Shown here piece by piece: positions 49,576-61,267 of a stretch of DNA of 64,000 nt; positions within the stretch are counted from its first letter, which is position 1, and every line of letters begins with the position of its first letter. The DNA is from Neodiprion pinetum (lineage: Eukaryota; Arthropoda; Insecta; Hymenoptera; Diprionidae). Both the position numbers and the translations under genes were made by a program. The stretch spans positions 40,775,609-40,839,608 of the forward strand of contig NC_060233.1 in assembly GCF_021155775.2 (NCBI RefSeq), read 5' to 3'. The notes under the pieces are model-generated. The model ran no database searches. It was not told the DNA's origin and worked only from the letters and a program-made list of their open reading frames with translations.

Positions 49576-52260
49576 TCGTGTGTTTGACATTGTATGGAAA
49601 GAGGTCAAAAATCAGGCTCCCGTGGTTTCCTTCATCCTTCACTGCGGCTCGGCGCTTTTTCAATACAGCAGCGACGTGTATTTTAAGAAATGATTCAAAG
49701 TCCACGCGGCGGAGTGAAGAATTCCAACAACAAGACACAAGCCGTAAGTATGTAGAAAAAGTAGATCCAGCCGTCTGTTGGGACGAATAATTTATCGGCT
49801 AATTAACGAGGATGTCCTTCATTACGAGCGGCTGTAGCCCGAGGTGGAGGTCGGTGGGGCAGTTCGCGCGGTCCCCGGCATTATTTGGCGACCGAATATT
49901 TACGACTCCGTCCTACGGATCGCTTGGTAGGCCCCTCGATGCCGCTCCAAACTGTTGCAAGGCCCTGTAATGATGTGTCCGCTGTCGACCGGTCGCGGTG
50001 TTATACTGATTCAGGTCTCCAAGCCGGAATTTCTCCCCGCGAACCTTCCTCGCTTATACGTTCTGCTCTCCTGTAACTCTCAAGCAACAGCAACAGCAGC
50101 AGCAGCAGGCAGCGAGAGATGCAACCAGCCAGTGTAACCGACGAAGGTGAATCGCAGATCGGTAAAGTCCCATCGCCTCTACAACTCCCTCTCATCCAGC
50201 GTGGGAAACAGCTAAGACAAAGGTATCGGCGCTTCGATGTCGCGGTAAGCCTTCTCCTCCAATTACCCACTGCCGTGCGGTGGAAAATTTATATATTACC
50301 TCAGCATTTTTCTTCTCTCTTACGTTGTTCATCCGACGCGAGATCATTCGACATTTCGATCTCGAGGTGATGACGCCTTCGGTTGCTTCTCGCGCAGTTC
50401 AATTTCAATAAATTATACCTTTGTCATGGAAGATGGACCCGTTGCGGGTGTCCACCGGATGAATTCGAGTGACTTAAAATACCTACTCGGAATTGATGGG
50501 GATGCAGCAGCGTGTAACGATCCGGGAGTGATCATTGGTACCAGGTATCCGCAGTGCGACTTCGGTGTGACGACCTTTGCTGCGAGCGGAGCAGCGACTC
50601 TGTTAATTGCTTTTCTTTGTCTGGAATGTTTGGAAGTGAAATTAGTGGGAAAGATTGTAGGTCGGTTTTATGGCCTTGGTGTTATTTTTATTTATTTTTT
50701 CGTTGTTTCTTTCTTTTCTACGCTTTTTATTACAGCAACTTTCGTGGAAATAAATGCAATATTGCCCGAGACAGCAGGCAACGAGTTCTTTCCAGATTTG
50801 ACGAATATCATGGAATAGCGTGAGCTGGCGGCTGGCTTATGGATCCGTGGGCAAAAGTAGGCGTCGAACGAATACAGCTGGTAGGTAATATCGTGGTGTA
50901 CGGTTTTACGAGCGCATGAGTCAAAAAATTTAATTTCTTGGAGAATATGTTTTTTTTAAACCAATGAAAACACCGTCCCACCATTACCTGACGGCATATG
51001 CCATCTTTGCCGGTGATTTATTGGCGGTTCCACAAGACGTTTCCTACACGCCGCGGGCGAAGATACATGCTGCTGCGGGACATGTTCGGACGTTGGGAAA
51101 AACGTTGGTTCGTTCCTGAATACAAGTATCGAAATTATGCGTCGGCCCGTCAGGCGTTGACCCCGAGTTTTTTGGGGTCCGGTGACGAGCAGCCGTGTCC
51201 GAACGTTCACCGTAACTAGTTTCCCGATATTTATAACGCCGTTGAAAAATTAAGGAACAAGATCTCCGCCGGCTCTATGGTCTACTAGCACTACGGACAG
51301 CTGTAAGGCGCGACGTGATGCAGCGTTAAAAATCCGAGTGGAACGCCGCGGCGCGTTCCTTAATGAAGATATAAAGACGTTTGCCCTCTCAGAGCCGCGT
51401 CGGTGTCACCCTGGAGGAACGAGCCTCCCTTACGACACCCGACGCGTGATCCTTAGTCTGTAAGATCCGCGCAGCGACGAAATTCTGCGAATTTCATTAC
51501 CCCAATTACACCTGGTGGTAATTTCACGGTTCGCAACCTGCTGACGCTAAACGCGGTTCTCCGTTTATACAGGGATCACTGTTGGATTTGACTCGAACGT
51601 CAGTTTTTTTTACTTTCCAGCAGAGATATTATGCTGCGAAAAACCGAATCAATGGACTCGGGCGGCGATGAATATTTAGGAACGTCAGAGAATGGAAGAG
51701 ACGTTACGATGTCGAGTTTTCAAAGAGGCCAAAATTTAGTTAATAGAATTTTAAAGTGTAAGAAGTCGAAATATGGAATCTTATATGAATGAATAACAAT
51801 ACCGAAAGCTACAGCATAGAATCGTCGGTATTTTTACAATTGCCTAGATCTTAAAAGTCAATATTTCAGGCGACAGAGTTTGGCATTCCAAAAATTCCAC
51901 ACTCTTACCCTTCTATAATTTTTGAATCTCTCTACATTTTTATCCACACTCTTGGATAAAAATAGATAGAAATGGACAAAGGAAGGCTTGTAAAAAATCT
52001 AGTGCTTGTTTGCATAACTTCAGAAAATTTATTCAAAGAAACTATGTAAGTATGTAACGTAGATTTTTTCGGTTTTTAAAAAATTCAATCTCCATCGTTC
52101 GGGAAATTGTTTCTAAATAAAAAATTAAAAGAAGTCACATATTTAAAGTTACTCACACGATTAGTGAGTTCCGTCTAAATATCTGAACCAGACTAATTTA
52201 GATACCGAATTAGGGAAAAATTTTGGATAAATTTCTCATCTCGAAAACGTGAATAATTCA
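49576..52260. other. Downstream flank of the zinc finger gene
   Basis: Contains a short CAG tract at about 50087-50108 and the uncertain frame at 50426-50818, and otherwise nothing I can support. Confidence 0.5.
50426..50818 (+). CDS. Uncertain 130-codon frame with two hydrophobic segments
   Basis: The frame begins with ATG in the context GTCATGG, ends with TAG, and lies about 0.9 kb past the zinc finger gene's polyadenylation signal. Residues 1-50 are mixed and hydrophilic; residues 51-67 and about 82-107 are hydrophobic enough for membrane segments. The second segment comes from a T-rich tract, which yields Phe, Ile, Val and Tyr by chance, so the apparent membrane character is weak evidence. 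I do not recognise the protein and see no polyadenylation signal close behind. It may be spurious. Confidence 0.22.
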   Translation: MEDGPVAGVHRMNSSDLKYLLGIDGDAAACNDPGVIIGTRYPQCDFGVTTFAASGAATLLIAFLCLECLEVKLVGKIVGRFYGLGVIFIYFFVVSFFSTLFITATFVEINAILPETAGNEFFPDLTNIME

Positions 52261-52484
52261 AGGAATTAAATTTCAAGTAGCTGCGGTCGTCCCTTGATCC
52301 TGACCAGTGCGGAAAGCTCGCAAGCTGCACTTCGCAGTCGCAGTCCTTGTAACAGGGAGAGGAAACGTATCCTTAACAAACACACGCGAAGCACTCTAAT
52401 CTTCGCTCCGATCACGGACCGCCGGCGAGACGCGCAGCGTCGACCGTCCGTCGTAAAATTAATAAGCGGTCGTCTCACGGGGAG

Positions 52485-52491
52485 TATAAAG
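52485..52491 (+). promoter_or_regulatory. TATA-like box TATAAAG upstream of the 52.7 kb ATG
   Basis: TATAAAG lies about 220 bases before the candidate start codon at 52712, in GC-rich sequence. A TCAGTT initiator-like motif occurs at 52592-52597, too far away to be driven by this box. Either could be chance. Confidence 0.2.
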
Positions 52492-52711
52492 ACGTCGTGA
52501 TCTCGGGGGGGCGCGAAAAAGAGCCTGAAGGAGGCCTTTCGAAGCGTAAGTATTAGCGGGCCCGCAATGCATGCAACTGGGAGTCGAGGAGTCAGTTGAG
52601 GACTCGCGAGGAGAGATCGACGCGTCGCGGCGTCGCGACGAGCCGAGGACGAAAAGGACGACTCCTTCCTCCGGCTCTTTGATATATGCGGTGCCTCGTT
52701 CGGTAATTAAG

Positions 52712-52927
52712 ATGGCCGTTGCGGTGAGAAAACTCGCGAGGGTGTAGCACGTACCCCGCTGCTATCGCTGCGTGACATCCCTCCCTGCATCTTGTACCGC
52801 GGGACTAGATTTAGATGAAGTTGTTCTAGCCCAGGTTACACCGGCATAACTTCACCTTTAATCGTTCCTCGATTGTTTCTACCTGCAGGAATCGGCGTCG
52901 TTGGTTTTGGATCACGATTACTGCACG
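52712..52927 (+). CDS. Possible first two coding mini-exons of a gene running right
   Basis: ATGGCCGTTGCG (52712-52723) is followed by the donor GTGAGA at 52724. An acceptor with a pyrimidine tract (TTTCTACCTGCAG) ends at 52888, and 52889-52927 ends at a strong donor (CACG|GTGAGT). Both pieces are phase 0 and together read MAVAESASLVLDHDYCT. Reading through the first donor without splicing gives a stop eight codons later. The ATG context (AAGATGG) is good. I do not recognise the peptide, and the next exon is uncertain; one phase-compatible candidate is 62788-62867, but others may lie beyond the window. Confidence 0.33.
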
Positions 52928-55224
52928 GTGAGTTCATCATTGCTTGCAGGATAACCTCAGAGGTAAGTTGACAATTTTAGTTTCTATTTTTTTTTTTGAA
53001 TTTCGAACGATTCGCCGAGTTTTTGTGAATTCAATTCATTTTTCCCCAGTAACGACTGCCCGGCGAGCTTCGTCTCGCATCGATCGTTACTAAAAAACCG
53101 TCTCTCCCTGCATTGAAGGCACCAATAATTCTCGCGCTGTTTGAGAACGTGAAACTGACGTCCAGACGATCTTTCTCTTATTATACGCGTAATTATAAAT
53201 TTAAATGAATTACGCGACTCGCTGATGGTAGCTGGTGGATACGTACAAAGGTAGGTATTAATGCGACTTCGAGATTACATCCGATTTACATATTTACGCC
53301 ACTTGTATTTGTATAGGTGGTTTCTACATCCATACGACAGAACGCATACTCAATCAGCGATAACTATCGTAAACCGATCGTCATGTGCCGTTGGCAGGAA
53401 ATAACAAATTTCAACGAACACTGTACCACGCCAGATCGACTCGTGTGAATGAAATTTCTTCTCGTATGTACAGGCGAGTGGTACCTCCGTTACACGTTCG
53501 TGTTGGTACCCTTATAGCGGACGTGACAAATTCAATTACCAAACTTACATGTACACGCTTTCAACTTCTCTTAATTCATGCGCAGCTGACGTGAAGACGT
53601 ACAATCATTGTGCAGTCTGCCTTTCCAGGATACCAACACATCGCGCTGTTTATTCATGAGATTTCGTTTAGACGCCGAAGGAAGAACCGAGTGATTTTGT
53701 CTCGGCGATTATCACGTATTAAATTATAAATTCGTTGGGATCGGTGATTCCGCCACAAGACGTGGATTCCGAAGGATTCGATAAAGCGGTCATTGCTTGT
53801 TCCGAGCCGATCGCGGACATCCGAGAGGAAGATCCTCGGGGCGAAGTCTTAACCGATGAAAAAGGGAGGAACTGCACTCGAAGTCCAGCGAGGTGGAAGG
53901 CGACAGAACGGAGAGAAGAGCTCGGCGGGCAGGTGTAACTGCGAGGGCGGTGCGTGCGCGAAGAATTGGCGTGCAGGAGCAGCCGAGGATCGGCAGGAGG
54001 GTGAAGGGAACAGGGAAGAGGGAGCAGGGCCGAGAGGATTGATGGGCATCGCCGTTAATGCCGTTTGTGTGTAGCGGCAGCGTAAGCGTCTCTCGCCTTA
54101 CAGTAATTAGCTCGACAAACGCAGGACGCCGGACCATCAATTCCTGCGGGAGACCGCGGTCTCCCGTATCTCGAATTAAAGATTCGATGCCTCCAGCTGT
54201 CCTGTCCGCGTGCACTTCACCCTTACCCGGAATGCAAATATATATTCCGGCGTCTTCGGTACACGGTGCTCTTATCGAAATACCACCGCACATACACACG
54301 TCCCGTTTCCCAGGGCCCGACGACGACGCTCCTGGAACCGCCTCACGCGTGCCCCGCCCGCGGGGAAAATAAGCACACCAAAAAGAAACCCGCCGCCCGC
54401 GCTATCGACGCGAATATCCCGGGTAAAACGGGGGCCGCGTTGAACCCCGACGGTGACGTCGTGAACCCCGTGCTCGTGGTCAACCGGTTTAATTAGACCG
54501 ATGTAACTGAGAAATTCTGGATGCAAGCGCGGCTCGAAACCGCCCCAAGACGATCCGGAATGGTCTGCGTTTAGAAACCGCCGCACGATTAGTTGAATAA
54601 ATAAGGCTAGCTTTCCTCTTTTCCTTCTCAGTGCGGGATTTTTCCCACACTTGGAATATCGGCTCGTTCGAGAATATTTCATGCGTGATGCGGCTTTTTT
54701 GCAAGACGGCAACGCTGCTAATTAGTCCCTAACCGGAGGAGTATAATATTCAGATAATTAATTGCTCCGAACAGTCTTGAACTGGTTAATGCCGCCCCGT
54801 CGATATTAATCGTGCTTCGTTATTATCCCCTTTATATACCACGGAATATGTAAATACCAACTACGTTTTTATATAGGTATACATACCCTTGCGAGTTTCA
54901 GGAAATTTTTCACCGCGACGATACGCGATTACAACTGCAGCCGTTATCGCTACTGAAAATCTCGCCAAATTGGCACGCGAGATTCAGTGCTCTCTTTTCA
55001 ACTCGTACGATATTTTGCAATTATTCGGTAAATTACCGATCACTTCGGAAATCATCGCAGAATATGCAGAATACGTTTCTGCACGTGTCCATATTTTCTC
55101 AAATCATCATTTCTTTCGCTGCTATGCATATAGCTATAAACTCATTCGTGCAGATGCCGAGCAACTCGCAACACGCGGTAGGAATAATTCACCGAGTGGT
55201 CATCGTAAAGCAGATCGGAACTGT

Positions 55225-55226
<2 letters not shown>

Positions 55227-55282
<56 letters not shown>
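55227..55282. repeat. (GA)n microsatellite
   Basis: About 27 GA units with one C interruption. Confidence 0.95.
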
Positions 55283-55658
55283 CTAGCTCTTGGGTAAAGG
55301 GGGTATAGGTTTATATACGCAATCTACTTGATCTACACGATTTATGGATCAAAGAGAGTGCAGGAGGCCTTGGCGCGGAGTTCACCTTGAACCTGAAGTA
55401 AGCTGAACGAGGGAAAATCTCTGTGTCACGACTGGAACCACAGTTCCTGCACGGCTAAGTCGCCGAAGCCGTGCAGCAGCTCGTAATTATCGATGCCTAC
55501 GGATTGACCAGAATTAGTCTGCGAGTCGGAGAGATTTACAGGCCGCGATGTTAGATCCGAGATACACGCAAGGTGGGGGCCACTTCGCCGAAGGAGGAGT
55601 CGCGGTACTGCAAATCCTACACAAGACTATTATTCCCCTCGGCTGAAAGCGTATCTTT

Positions 55659-55710
55659 CCTTCTCTCCTCTTCTCCTCCTCCTCCTCCTCCTTCTCCTCC
55701 TCCTCCCCCA
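55659..55710. repeat. (CTC)n triplet repeat
   Basis: A pyrimidine-only triplet tract that gives Ser/Pro or Glu runs in the overlapping frames. Confidence 0.85.
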
Positions 55711-58700
55711 CATGCATGTAGGTACCTTATACCTTATACCTCGTCGAGATTTCTATCTACTTCGTTTTTTCTTTCGCTTCTGCGGCTCTACCTCCACTCA
55801 TTAAAACCTCGCTATTATCGCTCTTTCCGCGCTGACTTTGGTCCCGAAGACGCGGGCGTCTTGCACCTGCACTCTGACGCGAAAAGGGGGAAAAGCTGAA
55901 CGAGGCGAAATTCATTTCGGCATTCTCTAGCGGTTTCCGCATATCCTCTTCCCACTGCTAATAATTTCCGGGCATCTCCGATTCAAGGACCCCTCCGTAA
56001 TTTCGTTCGCCGATATCGAGCATCCCGTTTTACACGCCTTTAGCGTGCCGCTAAGATCAGCTACAGCTGCAGGGTGCGTGCCGACGCGCCTGCATTCGGA
56101 TCTCTGGTATTTTCAACCCTCCAGCCTGGGTTTGGTCAAGGGCTGATGCGGCCGCCTCGGTCCGCCGCCATATTACGAGAGTGGATATTTATGATTGAAA
56201 CAAATCAAACGTTATCAAGCATACCGGGACGGTGATAAAGAACACAGAGGGACGCCGAGGCATCCGACCTTCCTCCTTCTTCTACTCTCATCGGCTTGTG
56301 GCAACGGACCCTTATCGCTCCTGCCTCTTGACTCGGAGCAGAGGATAGCAAGAGAGGCATGTATTCAACGTAGAAGCTCGAACTCGGAGTCTGGAATCGT
56401 TTTGTAAAACCGAAGAAGAATTCTTTACGTAATATTTATGAAGTATAATATTTATTCACGCTGCTAAGAAGTTTTGACGGGAAATGTTTTTCAAAAAATT
56501 TCACTCCGACAAAACTGAGTCGAGCAAATTTTTGATTCGACGGTTTCCCAGGTCATTTAAATTCACACCCGGTTTAATATTTATAATTAAGTTTTTACCT
56601 TATTTTCGATCATTTTTCATCTTACTGACTACACTGACCTCACAGTAGGATACAAAATCACAGAATACTTGCTTCTACTGACTTAATAATTCTGGTGGAC
56701 AAAAACATGCGGAAAAATGTATCCAAATCGCCTGAGGCACCAGTTTCGCAAGACCTTAATCTCGCCGGGTGATTTCGGTATTCAGTTTTTTGCGTCGATT
56801 CGCAGAGCAGAGGGGGAAACGACAAATCACGATCTGAAAGGCCATTGGAAGTGTCGCTCTGACATTTCGGAGTTGGCTTCCCAGGACCAAGAAGAGATCG
56901 CAAAGATCTGAACCCCTCGCTTCCTCCGCCGTGCAGGAACACAAATACCCGGCACTGTTACGCGGTTACAGGAACATCTGCAGGCACCTCGCCCGAGTCT
57001 AAAAACGTGAAGAATTCCGAAAACGCGGCGGATTTTTCACCGGCACATCCGAACTTACCCACACCAGGAGACCTCGCGAGCAGTGATGTAGAGCCATCGT
57101 TGCTCGCATCACGTCGATCCGTTCTGGGCCCTCGGGCCCGGACCAGCTCTCCGGCCGCTCCTCTCGAAGGTCCCCAAATTCGACGAGGCGTACACCTCGG
57201 GACGTACGGCCCCGATATTCGGCGGTGAAGCGCATGAGCAGATCTGTGAAACACTGCGGCTGCGATCGGCGGAGCCGGTTGATTTGTAGTCCGGGGATTC
57301 GCGGCTCTTCGATGCTTTATGAACCGATCAGTTTCGGCTTCGCGGGTCCATAAACGTCAGCGGTCCCAAGGCTCGGGCATGAGGCGATTCGCTCGAAACC
57401 CGCGGCCCACGTCGAGGCGCGAATCACCCTGAGGCGAGCGGCCGCGTGTGTGTCTGTCCGTCTGTCTGTATGCGCTGGATCTGAACGAAATGCCTCGAAG
57501 ATCTCGACGGTCCCAGGAAAGTAACGAATGGCCCGTCGAAGACGATGCGCCGTGCGATACCGGGAGCCTTCTGCGTCCGCAGCTTTCGTTACTTCGCTTC
57601 GCCTTGCCTCGGTTAGGCTCACTTAGCCGCGGACTGCCGCGACTCTTCTACGCTGACTCCCTGCCCAGACGATTCCGATACCATCTAAGGCCCAACTACG
57701 TCGCCGCTTCCCCCCGTCCCGAAGACCTTGACGATCTTACCGATTCGGCTACCGCGGGATTAATTCGGGACCGTATCTCAAATTGCACAGAAATTATGTG
57801 GCTTGGTTTGGGTCAGGTACCAAGGAGGGCGATCAGGGGTCCTAAAACAAATACCGATTCTGACATCGATCATCGCCTGATCAGGTCACTTGGGCATTGA
57901 GATGCCAGAACTTCCGCACAGCCAGTCACTCTTATTCGTGTTCTGGTACAATCGTGCAATTTTTGTAATTCAGATAGGGTGATAGAACGGTCTCGGCAGA
58001 CGCCGAATACTTTCTCGAAGAGAAGAGAACGACGTCGAGGGTGACTATAAGGAGCCCGAAGAGGAAGACGAAGAGGGAGGGAACACGAGCAGAGGAAGCA
58101 GAAGCTTCATCGTCCAGGATAAAAATCAGACTAACGATAAAACGAGGAAATTCTCGCAGTAGGCCTGCAGACTGGGACAAGCGTCAACGGCCATTACCCA
58201 GGTCGTAACTAGCGCTGGGGGTCGGCGTTAATGGGGCGATGAATTTTTGCCCTGCCATCTCAGCCGAGGATTCGCGGTTCCGGATGCGTCGAGCCACGTG
58301 TAAATCCTCCGAGTACACCACGTGTAGCGGGCCTTATAAGGCCCAGTCGTCCCCGGGCAGCTACACCCAGATAGGATAATGGGACGGCGGAACTTGCGAA
58401 ACTTGCGGAACAACGATCCGCAGACACGGGCGGTGGCCGTCGCGTCCGGCGCCGCTTAAAGAAGTCCCTTGACCGCCGTGTTACGCCGTGACGCGCATCA
58501 CTGCTAATAGCGGTTCATTGCAGTCAGGGTTCACGGGGTCCCCGATTACAAGGTTGCCTGGCTACTGGCCGGGGAAACTTTCGCGCCAATTCACGCACTT
58601 TGGACCCTTAACAAGCCTGGATACCGTGCAGTGATTAACAAACTGCTTAACGCAGCTGACCGACGACTCAAAACCCAAAAGCACTCCCGTGAAAACGGCT

Positions 58701-59927
58701 TAGTTGTACAACCAGTTAGCGGGGAATGGACGTTAGCTCTTGTTAGTTTGAGAAGAGTGGTGAATCGTTGCAAGTGAAATTGGAAACTGTTTCTCAAGTT
58801 TATCGTATTGCTTCGCTAAAAAACGGCTCATCATCGTTCCAACTTTCATAGTGTACCAACTGGACTGTAGTAACTGGTAGTGGGCCCACCTTTCCATTTC
58901 GTTAAAACGTTGATAACGGTGCCCAGTGCTGAAACGACATTACGCCATAGTTGTACTAGAATCGTGAGGTGAAGAATAGGAATATTTCCATGAATCCATC
59001 ATGAGGAAAAGATTGTCGCCGGTATGTACAACGTACGTTTGCCCTGAGAAAACGGGGCGATATCCGTCGTCTGAAAGTATCATTTGGTCGAATCGAAGGA
59101 CTGTTTCCCATAGCGTGGTGTCGGTACCTGCTCCTGGTTAACACGGAGCACGAAACCCGGGCGTCGAGCTAATCTTTGCCAAGGGCACCCGGAGTCCCCC
59201 CCGCCATCCCGAAAGACGAAAAAGTGTCCACTCGGTTCCCCTGGACGGCCATTTCTTAGCCGTCTATCGGCTATTTATTACATACGGTGCTGAGAAGACC
59301 TGCAGCACGTCGAATCATATCTCATACGTGTGTATACGTATATAGTTATGTACCTGTGTGTATACCTGTACATGTCTAACACACAGACGCGAATACAGGC
59401 CGAGGAACGATCACGCTGTACGTGATGCTGGGCGATCGGGGGCCGATACGAATGACGTATTTATGGGCTTTCGCGTCATTAACATTACCTTATGCTAATC
59501 GGATGCGTGTATCGGACGATATGCTCTGACATCGAACCGGATAGCGTACGCCGACCGGCAACCGGACTAAAGTCTCGAACCCCGAGACCGAAACTCAGCC
59601 ATTTTGCCAAGACGACCAGATCTCGCGGGTCGCGCGGAGGATCGTCCGTCGTCCAGGGTGGCGACGATCACCGGTCGCACCGGCAGCTATTATATGCAGA
59701 ACGCTGCCGTCACCTGCCCCGTCCTCGGGGGCGTTCGCTCCATAGTGTCCCGGGGTGTATGTGGGGGACAGAAGAGGGGCCCGAAGCTCCGGACGCTCTG
59801 GGCCCCCGGTTCTCCAGGATTTATGTCCACACGGACAAAGATTTCCTGCAGCACGGTATTATAACCAGTTGATTCCCACACCGTTAAAAGGGTCTCCCCT
59901 GACTTGTATGCAAAGCGACCGGCGTCC

Positions 59928-59929
<2 letters not shown>

Positions 59930-59992
<63 letters not shown>

Positions 59993-60000
59993 TCTATCTC
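59930..60000. repeat. (CT)n microsatellite
   Basis: About 35 CT units with two CTAT interruptions. Confidence 0.95.
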
Positions 60001-60866
60001 GAAGAAAAACAAACTCCACTAGCTGAACCAAAACGCTCTATATTTTGGTCCCCCCGCATCGAACCCTTATAGACGCGGCGTTTCCTCCGCACGCTCCAGG
60101 TTCAACGCCTCTCCGTTCCCGGTCGGAAGAGGACGAGTGCTTCACGCACTCCGTTGCGTCATCCTGGCTCTTCGGCGAAAGCTCCTCTCCAGGTAACGTG
60201 CCGTGCGTCGTCCGGGGGCCGCGGGGTGGGACCGACGACTCGGAGGAGCGGCGAGCCGCGGTCGTCCGGATTTATTCCCCCGGTGACAAAGCACCTGCTG
60301 TCTCACCGAGGCACCCCGGTACCGCGGGGGCCGGTTGTCTCCTCCATTGTTTGCTCCGCGTCGCCTCCGTCGTGTGCGTCCCCCCTTGCCGCCCCCCGTC
60401 CACCCCCGGCCGTCGCAACGGCAGCCTCCTCAACGCGACCGTGAGTTACCCTTTTACGTTTCCAGTTCCTCGGCTCCTCCGAGAGCCGCTCGGCTACCGA
60501 TTCCCCGATACTTATTCCTACTCCGACACCTTCTTTGCGCCTATATCCTACACCGGCTACGCCACTCTTTCACCGACGCAGACTTAAACCTTGCGCGTCG
60601 GACAAGCGGTCTTTCCGACTATAGATGCAGGGCTTATACTACTCTCGATTGTTCCCCTTCAAGGAATCGAATCCTGATCCTATACGGCCAATATGTTGAT
60701 CCTGTCTTCAGATAACGATTTCAACGCACGGCTCTTCGAGTGTCGCTACAGCGGAACGTTTTCTGTATGTTTCACCTTCGGTCTTGGTCAAGATCTACGT
60801 AAGGTAAAAATCTACCAGTTATTGACACGTTTCGACCCAATTATTGAAATATTTATTTTACAGAAT

Positions 60867-61267
60867 TACACTGACAAAAATTTCATTTGTTACAGTAACT
60901 AGAAAAATTCAGTAAAACAGGTATCGTTAAAAAAACCGTTTGAATATTGTTGGGATTACGAAAAACGAGGTACACGTAACCATTTTGCGCTATCGTCCAT
61001 CATTTTTGGTAATTGCAACGCAAAATCAGTTTTCTCGGTTTGCTGTACTTTTTTAGTCGAATAAGGCTTTAACGTCAATATATTGTTGCACAAGCATTAA
61101 ATTTTCGCAACAGTTGCAAGACAATATAGTGACAGTGATCGTAATGAGAAAGAATAGTAACGGATACTGGACTTTCCGGTAACAGCTACAAAACTAATTT
61201 TCATTTCGTACCTAGAACTGTATTTTTCGGTTGTGGTAAAAAATGAAAATAGTTAAGGACTGAGCGG
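60867..61267 (+). repeat. Dispersed repeat, copy B
   Basis: About 401 bases matching 1101-1464. It begins TACACTGACAAAAATTT and ends near AAGGACTGAGCG, and it includes an extra 37 bases at about 60909-60945. A CATTTTTTACC-like run, read from the opposite strand at the right end, loosely resembles the left end (TTTCATTTGTTAC), hinting at weak terminal inverted repeats. No flanking target duplication is obvious. Confidence 0.8.

Larger units (their letters stand above)
52928..60866. other. Non-coding stretch, possibly a first intron
   Basis: If the mini-exons at 52.7 kb are real, this would be intronic. GC-rich parts near 53.8-54.5, 57.0-57.9 and 59.5-60.6 kb carry frames of up to 180 codons (for example 60045-60587) with Pro/Arg/Ser-rich composition and no domain. 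A donor-like GACC|GTGAGT occurs at 60441. Confidence 0.45.

Noticed and set aside
60045..60587. 180-codon + strand frame
   Set aside because: It is Pro/Arg/Ser-rich from GC-rich sequence, has no domain, and overlaps other open frames. It cannot be told from chance.
60655..60690. B-box-like GGATTCGATTCC on the - strand, suggesting a tRNA
   Set aside because: The T-stem does not pair properly and no acceptor or anticodon stem can be drawn around it.
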